NCBI GenBank assembly: GCA_023441255.1
Contig: JAEZPW010000048.1
Coordinates: forward strand, 1 to 31,646
From: Acidobacteriota bacterium
GTDB taxonomy: Bacteria; Acidobacteriota; Terriglobia; Terriglobales; Acidobacteriaceae
Length of the DNA stretch: 31,646 nt
Reading direction: 5' to 3'
A model generated the notes under the pieces. It was given only the letters and a program-made list of their open reading frames with translations, did no database searches and was not told the DNA's origin. The translations under genes were made by a program, and so were the position numbers. The first letter of the stretch is position 1. Every line of letters starts with the position of its first letter. Of this stretch, positions 16,789 to 24,620 are shown in pieces.

Positions 16789-17676
16789 ATGAAACACGCA
16801 ATCATTGGCGCTGGTGGGGTTGGCGGGCTGATGGCAGCCGCCCTGGTCCATGTGGGAGAAGAGGTAACGGTGGTGTTGCGGCCGGAGACTTATCCGAAAC
16901 ATCCGGACCGCATACGGCTGACAAGCACATTCGGCAACCTGGATGTCCCGGTCCGCCGTGCGACGTCGCTCGACGAGCACTTCGATGTCGTGTGGCTCAC
17001 GACAAAGGCGACGCAAATGGATGCCGCGATCGAGACGCTGCTGGCCGGCAAAGATCGTTTCGACCTGCTCATCCCGCTTTTGAATGGCGTCGAACACATT
17101 CAGCGCCTGCGGAATCTTTTCGGCGAGAACCGCGTAGTGCCAGCCACGATCAGCGTTTCGTCGGAGCGCATTGCGCCCGGAGAGATCGCACATCGCTCGC
17201 CTTTCGCAAGGCTTGCGGTTTCGTCAGTAGCGAAGCCGCAGCTTGAACCGCTGCTGAAGAAGCTTAGCGACTATGGTTTCACGTGTGAGTTCGTAGACGA
17301 CGACAAGACCCTGATGTGGCGGAAACTGGTGTTTCTTGCACCGCTTGCCCTGAACAACTCCGCGTCCGGCAAAGACAAGGGTGGTCTGGTAAGTGATCCT
17401 GTATGGCATGAACGCCTGCGAGCGACAGTGCGGGAGGCCGGTGCCGTGGCGAAGGCTGAAGGCGCCAATGTAGACGTGGAAGGGACTCTTTCGACCATCG
17501 AGGCTTTGCCCGCGCACATGAAAAGCTCGATGCAGGTAGACGTCGAATCGGGTCGCGCGCCCGAACTGGACGCCATCGGCGGACCCATCGTTCGCGGCGG
17601 GAAAGCGCACGGCATACAAACGCCGGTGGCAAGTGAGTTGATCGAGATGATTCGACAGAGAACGGCACGCTCATGA
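16789..17676 (+). CDS. 2-dehydropantoate 2-reductase family (PanE/ApbA-like)
   Basis: A 295-residue NADPH-dependent ketoacid reductase. The Rossmann loop is AIIGAGGVGGLMAAAL (GxGxxG at residues 7-12). PLLNGVEHIQ (N99), the catalytic lysine K179 in MWRKLVFLAPL, and the C-terminal signature SMQVDVESGRAPELDAIGGP are all present, so the enzyme looks intact. Canonical PanE makes pantoate for coenzyme A, but the family has many paralogues acting on other 2-keto acids. Because it is the second gene of a Rieske oxygenase operon and panB/panC are not nearby, it may serve that pathway rather than pantothenate; I therefore leave the symbol blank. No distinct ribosome site; likely translationally linked to the preceding gene. 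Confidence 0.9.
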   Translation: MKHAIIGAGGVGGLMAAALVHVGEEVTVVLRPETYPKHPDRIRLTSTFGNLDVPVRRATSLDEHFDVVWLTTKATQMDAAIETLLAGKDRFDLLIPLLNGVEHIQRLRNLFGENRVVPATISVSSERIAPGEIAHRSPFARLAVSSVAKPQLEPLLKKLSDYGFTCEFVDDDKTLMWRKLVFLAPLALNNSASGKDKGGLVSDPVWHERLRATVREAGAVAKAEGANVDVEGTLSTIEALPAHMKSSMQVDVESGRAPELDAIGGPIVRGGKAHGIQTPVASELIEMIRQRTARS

Positions 17677-17703
17677 ACGACGCGGGCTAACCCAGCACCG
17701 TAC

Positions 17704-17871
17704 TTACTCGCCCGCGAGCAACTTCTGGAGCGTGGCCTTGTGTTTTTCTCTGGCTGTCTTCTTCTTCACCGGGACGGCACGCGTGGGCGGAGGCGTACCA
17801 ATCGCCTCGCGGGCCATCGACTTTACGGCCTTGTCCGCGCGAAAAACTCCCGGTTTCTTTTTTCTAGCCAT
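17704..17871 (-). CDS. Small basic hypothetical protein (55 aa)
   Basis: The minus-strand frame begins at ATG 17871-17869 and ends at TAA 17706-17704. The 55 residues start MARKKKPGVFRADKAVKSMA, continue REAIGTPPPTRAVPVKKKTA and end in a helix-like LQKLLAGE. It is strongly Lys/Arg-rich, without cysteines or membrane segments, and would suit a nucleic-acid or ribosome-associated peptide. I do not recognise the family. The codon pattern is coherent, and it diverges from the zinc-ribbon gene across two palindromes. No strong ribosome site precedes it. Confidence 0.6.
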   Translation of the reverse strand: MARKKKPGVFRADKAVKSMAREAIGTPPPTRAVPVKKKTAREKHKATLQKLLAGE

Positions 17872-17909
17872 CTGCTGAATCCGGCTGAATCTGAAGTAGC
17901 AGCGTCAGC

Positions 17910-17940
17910 ATTGCATTATGCAATAATTCGTATAACGAAT
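17910..17940. promoter_or_regulatory. Two adjacent palindromes in a divergent intergenic region
   Basis: ATTGCAT-T-ATGCAAT (17910-17924) and ATTCGT-ATA-ACGAAT (17926-17940) are each perfect and separated by one base. The region is AT-rich in a GC-rich context and lies between the divergent starts at 17871 and 17960, so paired operators overlapping promoters are likely. Confidence 0.5.
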
Positions 17941-17959
17941 GATAAAGGATTGAGAGCAG

Positions 17960-18298
17960 ATGGCACTGGATGAACGAGAGTTCTTTGAAGAGCGGCAGGA
18001 TAAGAAAATTGCGCGCCTGAATTGTCCGCATTGCCACCAGGGGAACGACTATGAACTGAGCTGGACCGTTCGCACCAAGAAACGCCAGATCCCGCGCGGC
18101 GCTGACGAACGGGACCGCGCCAAGTTCGCCAAACTGCAGTCGTACATGGTGCGCCGGGACGATCTTGTGGCCTGCAAGAATCTGCGCTGCCGCAAACGGT
18201 TTGAGGTCTCGGGAGTTCAGTCGGTCGTTTTTCTGGGCGAAGGCGCAGGGACGTCCACCGGAGCAGCAGTCGATCCGGACAACTTCGGCAATCGATAA
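17960..18298 (+). CDS. Zinc-ribbon-like hypothetical protein (112 aa)
   Basis: A 112-residue soluble protein. Residues 19-34 carry NCPHCHQGNDYELSW and residues 72-80 carry CKNLRCRKRF, giving a CxxC plus Cx4C set able to bind one zinc as a ribbon. The flanking region is rich in charge (EFFEERQDKK, VRTKKRQIPRG), suggesting nucleic-acid or protein binding. The C-terminal 25 residues (GEGAGTSTGAAVDPDNFG) look disordered. ATG 17960 has GAGAG upstream. I do not recognise a named family; a small regulator is possible. It lies ahead of the etf genes but about 208 bases away, so it is probably a separate unit. Confidence 0.75.
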   Translation: MALDEREFFEERQDKKIARLNCPHCHQGNDYELSWTVRTKKRQIPRGADERDRAKFAKLQSYMVRRDDLVACKNLRCRKRFEVSGVQSVVFLGEGAGTSTGAAVDPDNFGNR

Positions 18299-18445
18299 GT
18301 TCAATCGGGTCACGATGTACGTGTTTGGGTTGTCGCCGTGATCCGTCAGAGATCCCATAGCAAAACTGGGAGTTCGCCAATAACTCCCCGGCTCGTTTAT
18401 ACTTCTGCGTTTGCCCGACGGAGTGGGGTCCGTTGCGGGTCGAAA

Positions 18446-18467
18446 CCGGGTTGTGGGGAAAACCCGG
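18446..18467 (+). other. Hairpin in the leader of etfB
   Basis: CCGGGTT (18446-18452) and AACCCGG (18461-18467) form a 7-bp stem with an 8-base loop, 39 bases before the etfB start. The adjacent GGTCC (18427-18431) can compete for GGACC (18466-18470). Function unknown; possibly mRNA stability or translation control. Confidence 0.35.
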
Positions 18468-18506
18468 ACCTCATTGTCCAATCCAGTACGGGTTGAGAGG
18501 TGATCG

Positions 18507-19277
18507 TTGAAGATTCTGGTCTGCATGAAGCAGGTTCCGCAGAAGGACGCACCGCTGAAGGTGAACGAGTCCGGCAAGTGGATCCGCGAGGACGTTTCCT
18601 ACGAAGTGAACGAACCGGACGCGTACGCACTCGAAGAAGCGTTGCGGCAGAAGGAAAAGCACGGCGGAGAGGTGGTCGCAATCACGGCCGGCCCGGCACG
18701 CGCTCAACAGGTGTTGCGAGAGGCGTTGGCGAAGGGCGCGGACCGCGCCATTCACCTTGAAGGGGACGAATTCGCCACCCTGGATGCTTTCAATATCGCC
18801 AAGGCTTTCGCCGCCGCCATCGAGGGCGAATCCTTCGACCTGATATTTACCGGTCTGCAGTCTGATGATTTCGGCTATGCACAGACCGGAGTCATCCTGG
18901 CTGAACTGCTTGGGTGGCCCCACGCGACGATCATCATGCAGATCGAGAAGGCGGACGGTGGCATCAAGGTCAAGCGCGAACTGGAGTCAGGCTTTTTCCA
19001 GTTCGTGCACATGCCTCTCCCGGCAGTGCTCACGATTCAGTCCGGCATTAACAAGCTTCGGTACGCGACACTAATCGGCATCAAGCAGGCGAAGACAAAA
19101 CCGTTGAAGAAAGTGACGTTCGCCGAGGTGCAGCCCGCACTTGGTTCAAACCTCCAGCAGATCGAGCGACTCTATATACCTCAGAAGACGAAGAAGACCG
19201 AGGTGCTGGATGGATCTCCGGCCGAAGTCGCCAAGAAACTGGTGGACAAGTTGCGCAACGAAGCGCGGGTGATTTAG
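18507..19277 (+). CDS. etfB: Electron transfer flavoprotein, beta subunit
   Basis: A 256-residue ETF beta subunit (FixA family). Signs are the N-terminus MKILVCMKQVPQKDAPLKVN, NEPDAYALEEALRQKEKHGG, LIFTGLQSDDFGYAQTGVIL, the GWPHATIIMQI strand and LPAVLTIQSGINKLRYATL, which is the conserved ETF-beta loop contacting the alpha subunit and dehydrogenases. With EtfA it carries electrons from acyl-CoA or amine/dimethylglycine-type dehydrogenases. Translation starts at TTG 18507 behind GAGAGGTGA (18495-18503). It forms an apparent operon with the small membrane gene, etfA and the quinone oxidoreductase. Confidence 0.96.
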   Translation: MKILVCMKQVPQKDAPLKVNESGKWIREDVSYEVNEPDAYALEEALRQKEKHGGEVVAITAGPARAQQVLREALAKGADRAIHLEGDEFATLDAFNIAKAFAAAIEGESFDLIFTGLQSDDFGYAQTGVILAELLGWPHATIIMQIEKADGGIKVKRELESGFFQFVHMPLPAVLTIQSGINKLRYATLIGIKQAKTKPLKKVTFAEVQPALGSNLQQIERLYIPQKTKKTEVLDGSPAEVAKKLVDKLRNEARVI

Positions 19278-19347
19278 CGCGGCTGTACTCGACTGTGTGA
19301 CTTCGAGCGAGTTCGACGGCTAGAGCGTCCAGCCAAATGGGGGCCAA

Positions 19348-19638
19348 ATGTCGAACTATGGGGTCGAGCAGATACAGATGGACGCCGTCGAGGACGACCT
19401 GCGACTGGCTTCGATATTACGGACGACTGGCTGGGTGCTGTTGTTTTTCAACGTGATACCGGCATCCATGATCTGGGTGGGGTTTCGGTCGGGCAGTTTT
19501 TTCTGGCTTTACTGGACCATCATTGAGGGAGTGATCGGTTTTGGTCTCATTACGGCGGGCGCTTACCTCAATACGAACGCGGGACGGCACATATCCCGGC
19601 TGGGATATGAGCGGACGGAAGAGAGGGAAGCAGCGTAG
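19348..19638 (+). CDS. Small membrane protein within the etf operon (96 aa)
   Basis: A 96-residue protein with a charged N-terminus (VEQIQMDAVEDDLRLASILR), two transmembrane helices (about 28-45 and 52-72; WVLLFFNVIPASMIWVGF and WLYWTIIEGVIGFGLITAG) and a short charged tail. I do not recognise it. Its place between etfB and etfA, same strand, hints at a role in docking the flavoprotein to the membrane or in the electron path, but that is inference. ATG 19348 is preceded by a weak GGGGG. Confidence 0.7.
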   Translation: MSNYGVEQIQMDAVEDDLRLASILRTTGWVLLFFNVIPASMIWVGFRSGSFFWLYWTIIEGVIGFGLITAGAYLNTNAGRHISRLGYERTEEREAA

Positions 19639-19721
19639 GGCTGTGCTGCTGGAGCTCTCGACGAACCCCTGGGATTCAGGGCCAAGTACCGGAAGAAATC
19701 ACAGTACGAGAGCTGAATCGA

Positions 19722-20717
19722 ATGGCTGACAAGATCCTTGTTGTTGTTGAGCAGCGCGAAGGCAAACTGAACCGCGTTTCCTGGGAAACGCTCACCGGCG
19801 CTCAGGCGATCTCGGCTGAGACCGGTTGGCCTGTCGAAGCGGCGGTGCTGGGCGAAGGAGTGAAGGGCATCGCCGATGAAGTCGCAGGCAAGAAGGTATC
19901 GAAGGTATACGACGTGGAGTCAGCGGCCCTGGCCCGTTACACTCCCGATGCGTATTCATTTGCACTGAAGAAGTTCATCGAACAGCAGAAGCCTCGGCTG
20001 GTATTGATGCCGCACACCTATCAGGTGCGTGACTTTATCCCGAAACTGGCCACGTCGATGCAACGGAGCGCGGTCACCGATTGTGTCGGGTACAAAAAGG
20101 ACGGTGACCGCATCGTCTTCACGCGCCAGATGTTCCAGGGGAAGTTTGCGGCAGACGTGTCGGCGACGGGAGAGGGTCCGCATTTCGCAACTTTCCAGGC
20201 AGGCGCGTTCCGGGGTGACCAGGTGCAGACCGGCGACTCTGCCGCGCCGGTTGAGGCCGTGAATATCGACATTCCTGCGGATGTGGTGCGTACCAGGCCC
20301 GAGGAGCCTTTCAAGGAGGCGAAGCAGGCGGTCGATCTCACGCAGGCCGAGATCATCGTTGCAGTCGGACGCGGGATCAAGGAACAGAAGAACATAGAGA
20401 TTGCCAAGCAGCTTGCAGACGCATTGGGCGGTGAAATCGCCGCGTCGCGCCCCATCTGCGACTCGGGGTGGCTGCCGATGGAAAGGCAGGTCGGCTCTTC
20501 CGGGCAGACAGTCGCACCGAAGGTCTACCTGGCACTCGGCATCAGCGGAGCGATCCAGCACATAGTGGGGATGAAGGGCGCGCGGACGATCATTGCGGTT
20601 AACAAGGATGCGGAGGCGCCAATCTTTGAGATCGCAGACTACGCCGTGGTCGGCAATTTGTTCGACGTGGTACCGCCTCTCGTTGAAGAAGTGAAAAAGG
20701 CGAGAGCAGGCGGTTAG
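19722..20717 (+). CDS. etfA: Electron transfer flavoprotein, alpha subunit
   Basis: A 331-residue ETF alpha subunit (FixB family). The N-terminal domain begins ADKILVVVEQREGKLNRVSW and shows QKPRLVLMPHTYQVRDFIPKLA-type substrate-independent folding marks. The C-terminal FAD domain contains AEIIVAVGRGIKEQKN, GGEIAASRPICDSGWLP, QVGSSGQTVAPKVYLALGIS with the SGQT flavin contacts, QHIVGMKGARTIIAVN and EIADYAVVGNLFDVVPPL. Length is normal. It pairs with EtfB to bind one FAD and hands electrons to the oxidoreductase encoded next. A hairpin follows the gene and may lower read-through into that gene. Confidence 0.96.
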   Translation: MADKILVVVEQREGKLNRVSWETLTGAQAISAETGWPVEAAVLGEGVKGIADEVAGKKVSKVYDVESAALARYTPDAYSFALKKFIEQQKPRLVLMPHTYQVRDFIPKLATSMQRSAVTDCVGYKKDGDRIVFTRQMFQGKFAADVSATGEGPHFATFQAGAFRGDQVQTGDSAAPVEAVNIDIPADVVRTRPEEPFKEAKQAVDLTQAEIIVAVGRGIKEQKNIEIAKQLADALGGEIAASRPICDSGWLPMERQVGSSGQTVAPKVYLALGISGAIQHIVGMKGARTIIAVNKDAEAPIFEIADYAVVGNLFDVVPPLVEEVKKARAGG

Positions 20718-20742
20718 TGGCCTCTCCAGGCGGTGTTCTTAG

Positions 20743-20782
20743 GCCCGTTTCGGTCGTACTCTCCGACTGAGCGGGCTTGTTT
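20743..20782 (+). terminator. Hairpin between etfA and the ETF-quinone oxidoreductase gene
   Basis: An outer stem GCCCG (20743-20747)/CGGGC (20772-20776) and an inner stem TCGGTCG/CGACTGA (one G-U) give a stable hairpin followed by TTGTTT. It could be a partial terminator that sets the ratio of the electron acceptor to the flavoprotein. Confidence 0.5.
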
Positions 20783-20834
20783 CCTGCATCTAAGTCAGTG
20801 TTCCGGCCCCAATTTCATTCAGAGTCGATAATCG

Positions 20835-22550
20835 ATGCTTGTGTTTCGCAAACCGCTTGCTGACGTAGAGCGTCCGGCCATGGAAGCCGAGGTGGTCATC
20901 GTGGGAGGTGGCCCGGCGGGCATGGCATGCGCACTCAGACTTTCGCAGCTTATCGACCAGCACAACGCTTCACACCCTGACGCTCAGCTCAGCAAAGAGA
21001 ACATTTACGTTCTCGAGAAGGCGCGCGAAGTCGGCCAGCACTGTCTGAGCGGCGCACTACTGGACCCGCGTTCGATGCGTGAGTTGCTGCCCGGCTTCGA
21101 AAAGGAAGCTCCGCTCGACGCACCCGTATCGAAGGAGGCGGTTTACTTCCTGACCAAGACAGGTCAGTTCAAGTCGCCGATCACTCCGCCACCGATGCGG
21201 GACCACGGCAACTATGTCATCTCGATCAACAAGTTTGTGAAATGGCTGGGCCAAAAGGTTGAGGAAGCCGGGATAACGATCTTTACCGGGTTTGCCGGGT
21301 CGGAACTGCTGGTCGAAGACAACCGCGTGGTGGGGGTCCGCACGGACGACAAGGGTGTCGACAAGAACAACGAACCCAAGTCGAATTTCGAACCGGGCTA
21401 CGATCTAAGATCAAAGGTTGTCGTTCTTGCCGAGGGCGCGCGCGGCTCGCTTGCGAAGCAACTCATCGGCCGCTTTCAACTGGACAAAGATCGAAACCCA
21501 CAGACGTACGGAGTGGGTGTGAAAGAACTGTGGGAGCTCCCTGCGGGGCGTATTCAGCCCGGCGAGGTCATCTACACCATGGGCTGGCCGCTCACTTCCA
21601 GCGAGTACGGGGGCGCGTGGATTTACGGCGGCAAGGACAATCTAGTTTCACTTGGTTTTGTCACCGGCCTGGATTACCCGGACCCGCGCCTTGATCCGCA
21701 GCGGGTGTTGCAGGAATTCAAGACACATCCGTTCGTTCGCAAACTGTTGGAGGGCGGCAAGATGATCCGCTACGGAGCGAAGTCGCTGCCATATGGCGGA
21801 TGGTGGTCTGTTCCGCCCGTGGCAGGCGACGGCTGGATGATACTTGGCGACTCCGCGGCGCTTTTGAATTCGCAGCGACTGAAGGGCATTCATCTCGCGA
21901 TCAAGAGCGGCATGCTGGCGGCGGAGACCGCGTTCGACGCTATGGTCCGCAACGACTTTTCCGCAGCACAGCTTGCCACTTTTCAGCAGCGCGTCGAGAA
22001 CAGCTGGATCAAGGAAGAGCTTTGGCCGGTGCGCAACTTCCATCAGGGCTTCGAGCAGGGCTTCTGGCACGGCATGTTCCACACTGCTGTTCAGCAGGTG
22101 ACTGGCGGACGCGGGCTGCGTGCGCGCTACACCGGTCACGCGGGTCACGAGCGCCTGAAGCACCTGGCAGAGCTATCCAAGAACGGCGATGGCCGTGCGC
22201 ATCTGCTCGGGGACTACAAGGGCGACGGCAAGCTTACGTTCGATAAACTGACCGACGTCTATCACTCTGGCACGAAGCACGAGGAGGATCAGCCTGCGCA
22301 CCTGGTGATTCACGATACCGATATCTGCAATGAGCGGTGCGTACGCGAATACGGGAACCCCTGCACGCACTTCTGTCCCGCCAGCGTGTACGAGATGGAG
22401 GAGGCCGCGGATGTCGCGTCCGGGAAGCGAATCAAGCTGAATCCGTCAAACTGCGTGCACTGCAAGACTTGCGACATCATGGACCCATACCAGATCATAA
22501 CGTGGGTTCCGCCGGAGGGCGGCGGCGGGCCGAACTACGATGGCATGTAA
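20835..22550 (+). CDS. Electron transfer flavoprotein-ubiquinone oxidoreductase
   Basis: A 571-residue ETF-QO, the membrane-associated flavo-iron-sulfur enzyme that takes electrons from ETF and reduces quinone. The FAD Rossmann loop is VVIVGGGPAGMACALRLSQL (near residue 18), with FAD contacts GDSAALLNSQRLKGIHLAIKSG later. The C-terminal [4Fe-4S] cluster is ligated by C514 (HFCPASVYE) and C540, C543, C546 (NCVHCKTCDIMDP), the same C-x25-C-x2-C-x2-C order as in the human enzyme. Full length fits. The two preceding etf genes supply its partner. ATG 20835 lacks a strong ribosome site; a later ATG at 20881 would cut into the FAD domain's approach. Confidence 0.95.
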   Translation: MLVFRKPLADVERPAMEAEVVIVGGGPAGMACALRLSQLIDQHNASHPDAQLSKENIYVLEKAREVGQHCLSGALLDPRSMRELLPGFEKEAPLDAPVSKEAVYFLTKTGQFKSPITPPPMRDHGNYVISINKFVKWLGQKVEEAGITIFTGFAGSELLVEDNRVVGVRTDDKGVDKNNEPKSNFEPGYDLRSKVVVLAEGARGSLAKQLIGRFQLDKDRNPQTYGVGVKELWELPAGRIQPGEVIYTMGWPLTSSEYGGAWIYGGKDNLVSLGFVTGLDYPDPRLDPQRVLQEFKTHPFVRKLLEGGKMIRYGAKSLPYGGWWSVPPVAGDGWMILGDSAALLNSQRLKGIHLAIKSGMLAAETAFDAMVRNDFSAAQLATFQQRVENSWIKEELWPVRNFHQGFEQGFWHGMFHTAVQQVTGGRGLRARYTGHAGHERLKHLAELSKNGDGRAHLLGDYKGDGKLTFDKLTDVYHSGTKHEEDQPAHLVIHDTDICNERCVREYGNPCTHFCPASVYEMEEAADVASGKRIKLNPSNCVHCKTCDIMDPYQIITWVPPEGGGGPNYDGM

Positions 22551-22572
22551 TTAATCGAGTTCTTCAGTCGGG

Positions 22573-22604
22573 CGTACCCCGATCAGGGGTGCGCTTTTCT
22601 TTTG
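22573..22604 (+). terminator. Rho-independent terminator of the etf unit
   Basis: GCGTACCCC (22573-22581) pairs with GGGGTGCGC (22587-22595; one G-U) around GATCA and is followed by TTTTCTTTT (22596-22604), 23 bases after the oxidoreductase stop. Confidence 0.88.
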
Positions 22605-22632
22605 ACAGCAAGCGCGCGACAATGCACTGCCT

Positions 22633-23520
22633 ATGCAGATGGCCAGAACAGCAGCGTCGTTGTTCCTGTTGCTTGCCGCCGCCGCAGCATGTGCCCAAAA
22701 CCCGGAAGGCTGCCATGAGGGCACCGGCGCTTTCGAGCGCAGGATCGAAGGTTATACGCTGCGTGCGACGGTTGTGCCGGACGTGGAGAACGAGTACGTT
22801 TGCCGGGCTGTCTTGCTCGATAGACACAACGCTGAAGTTTTCTCCGCCTCAGATGTGTGGATGAAGGTTGACCCGGTAACTGGGGAGAGTGTGGCGAATG
22901 ACGGTGTTCCCAGCCTGGTGCTGGAAGGGTATTCAGGAGGAGCTCACTGCTGCTGGACTTACTGGATACTGTCGGTTGGGACACAGGCTGAGCTCATCCG
23001 GAAGATCGAAAATCAGACCAGCATCGGATTCAAGCACGAGAAGAGTGGGCGCATAGTCCTTGTTACGGCCGACGGTGCGTTCGACTACTTTGATGGCTTG
23101 CCGCACGCGTACTCGCCGATGCCTGCCGTCTATCTCGAACTGTCTGGTCGAGGGCTGAACGATGTGGGAGCGCGGTTTCAGTCTGAGTATGACAAGACCA
23201 TTGCAGCGGCGCGCGAGCAGCTCCCGGCCACACGCCTTGTTAGCTTTCGGAACGGAGCTCCTCCGGTCAGCACGACCTCCAAGGACGAGCAACAATGGGA
23301 GGACGAAGACCGGTGGTTTGCAACAAAGAGTCTGGTCCTCTCCGTGGTGCTCAGCTACCTTTACAGCGGGCGCGAAAAACAGGGCTGGAACGCTCTGGAT
23401 GAGATGTGGCCAACTGCCGATCGCGAGCGTATCGGCAGCTTAATCATCGAAACGAGGAAACGCGGCGTTCTGGCTGTTCTGATGTCTGAAAATGCCGGTC
23501 GAGCACAGCGCACGCACTAG
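22633..23520 (+). CDS. Secreted protein with a VCBS/FG-GAP-like segment
   Basis: A 295-residue exported protein. Residues 1-22 are a signal peptide (RTAASLFLLLAAAAACAQ); the AAAC before residue 21 could also be a loose lipobox. The middle (residues 75-150) contains VANDGVPSLVLEGYSGGAHC and later a VTADGAFDYFDGLPHAYSP stretch. These resemble the NGDGVPDLV.E.YSGGAHCC pattern of single VCBS/FG-GAP-like units in secreted bacterial proteins. The C-terminal 90 residues are helical and charged (DEQQWEDEDRWF, LYSGREKQGW). No catalytic motif is visible, so the role is open. No good ribosome site; ATG 22633 or 22639 are both possible. It is bounded by terminators on both sides, so it is monocistronic. 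Confidence 0.8.
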   Translation: MQMARTAASLFLLLAAAAACAQNPEGCHEGTGAFERRIEGYTLRATVVPDVENEYVCRAVLLDRHNAEVFSASDVWMKVDPVTGESVANDGVPSLVLEGYSGGAHCCWTYWILSVGTQAELIRKIENQTSIGFKHEKSGRIVLVTADGAFDYFDGLPHAYSPMPAVYLELSGRGLNDVGARFQSEYDKTIAAAREQLPATRLVSFRNGAPPVSTTSKDEQQWEDEDRWFATKSLVLSVVLSYLYSGREKQGWNALDEMWPTADRERIGSLIIETRKRGVLAVLMSENAGRAQRTH

Positions 23521-23554
23521 AGTTTGAGTTGCACCTAAACGCGTCGGCAAGAAG

Positions 23555-23586
23555 AAGCGCAGCGTCAACGAACGCTGCGCTTTTCG
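23555..23586. terminator. Bidirectional terminator between convergent genes
   Basis: AGCGCAGCGT (23556-23565) and ACGCTGCGCT (23572-23581) form a perfect 10-bp stem with loop CAACGA and a TTTTC tail on the plus strand. It sits between the stops at 23520 and 23602. The minus-strand tail is AA-poor in T, so it should act best on the plus-strand gene. Confidence 0.8.
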
Positions 23587-23601
23587 ATTGACGGAGCTCG
23601 T

Positions 23602-24477
23602 TTAACGCTGTGGCGGATTTGAGCTAGAACTCGGTGGATTGTTGGTTGAGCTTGGAGGAACAGTCGGCGGAGTTGAGCCGGCTGGCGGATTCGTGGTGCT
23701 GGACCCCGTGCTCGATCCAGAGGTCGAACCCATCCCCGATCCGGTCGAACCAGTGGTTCCCGTGCTCGACCCAGTTGTTGAACCGGTGCTGGACTCGCCC
23801 ATACCGGAGGTTGATCCGCTGCTCATCCCGCTCGATCCGGTCGGACTGGCCGACCCACCACTCATGCCGCTGGCGTCGATCTTCTTCTGAATGTTTGCCG
23901 GACAGGTGGTGGCGATCATGTCCACGCGGTCTACTACGAACTCTTTGTTGGACGCACCCGCAGCTCCCGCACCCATGTTCGAGGCGGTTGACGAACTCGC
24001 GGTGCCGCTGGTGTTCCCAGCTACGCCGGCGTTGGAAGAGCCGGTCGAACCGCTGGCGCTTTCATTGCCACTTGCCATGGTTCCGCTGGTTCCACCACTG
24101 CTCATGGCTGCCGAGCCGCTGGATGGCTGCTCGGTCCCATGCGCCTTCACGTGATGGCCCACATGCGTGCTCAGATCAGAACCGGTCGCGCGCATCGGCT
24201 GACCCTTCTTCGGGAAAATGTAGTAGTCGGTGCGCTCGCGCACCACACAGCCCTCGAGGTCCTTGGCCTTTTCGCTGGAACCGTGATCCGACTGGTTAGA
24301 GGAAGCCGATGAACTGGATTGACCCGTGGACCCTGAACTCTGGTCCTGAGAGCCCATGGAACTGTTCGACGTGTTGCCGCTTGTGCTCTGGCCAGAGCTG
24401 CTAGGCGATGTCTGTGCCGCCATTGACATCGCGAACAGCAGAGCGACAGCAGCGACGAACATTTGATACTTCCGCAT
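23602..24477 (-). CDS. Secreted Ser/Gly/Thr-rich low-complexity protein
   Basis: A 291-residue exported protein. Residues 1-21 are a signal peptide (MRKYQMFVAAVALLFAMSMA). Most of the rest is Ser/Gly/Thr/Asn low-complexity sequence, ending in a Pro-rich tail (NPPAGSTPPTVPPSS). Two ordered islands stand out: LEGCVVRERTDYYIFPKKGQ with HVGHHVKAHGTE (residues 74-116), and EFVVDRVDMIATTCP (about 179-193). Together they look like one small domain, possibly a beta-barrel of the OB type with a cysteine in each island, split by a long insertion. Function is unknown; surface or biofilm exposure is a guess. ATG 24477 is preceded by AAGG and GGGGAG. Confidence 0.82.
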   Translation of the reverse strand: MRKYQMFVAAVALLFAMSMAAQTSPSSSGQSTSGNTSNSSMGSQDQSSGSTGQSSSSASSNQSDHGSSEKAKDLEGCVVRERTDYYIFPKKGQPMRATGSDLSTHVGHHVKAHGTEQPSSGSAAMSSGGTSGTMASGNESASGSTGSSNAGVAGNTSGTASSSTASNMGAGAAGASNKEFVVDRVDMIATTCPANIQKKIDASGMSGGSASPTGSSGMSSGSTSGMGESSTGSTTGSSTGTTGSTGSGMGSTSGSSTGSSTTNPPAGSTPPTVPPSSTNNPPSSSSNPPQR

Positions 24478-24620
24478 GCCTTGTTACTCCCCTTTTTGGA
24501 AATTGGAAACCCGGCGACTTGAGATGCCCGGCGCGGGACCCGGTTGCCCTCCTTCACACGCATACGTCCGGTGCAAAGCTGGCCAGGGCAGCCCAGGGTT
24601 ACTTCGCTTACAATCACCTC

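Noticed and set aside
23634..24299. Long plus-strand open frames rich in Trp, Ser and Arg, or in Val and Pro.
   Set aside because: They are antisense shadows of the repetitive Ser/Gly-rich secreted protein.
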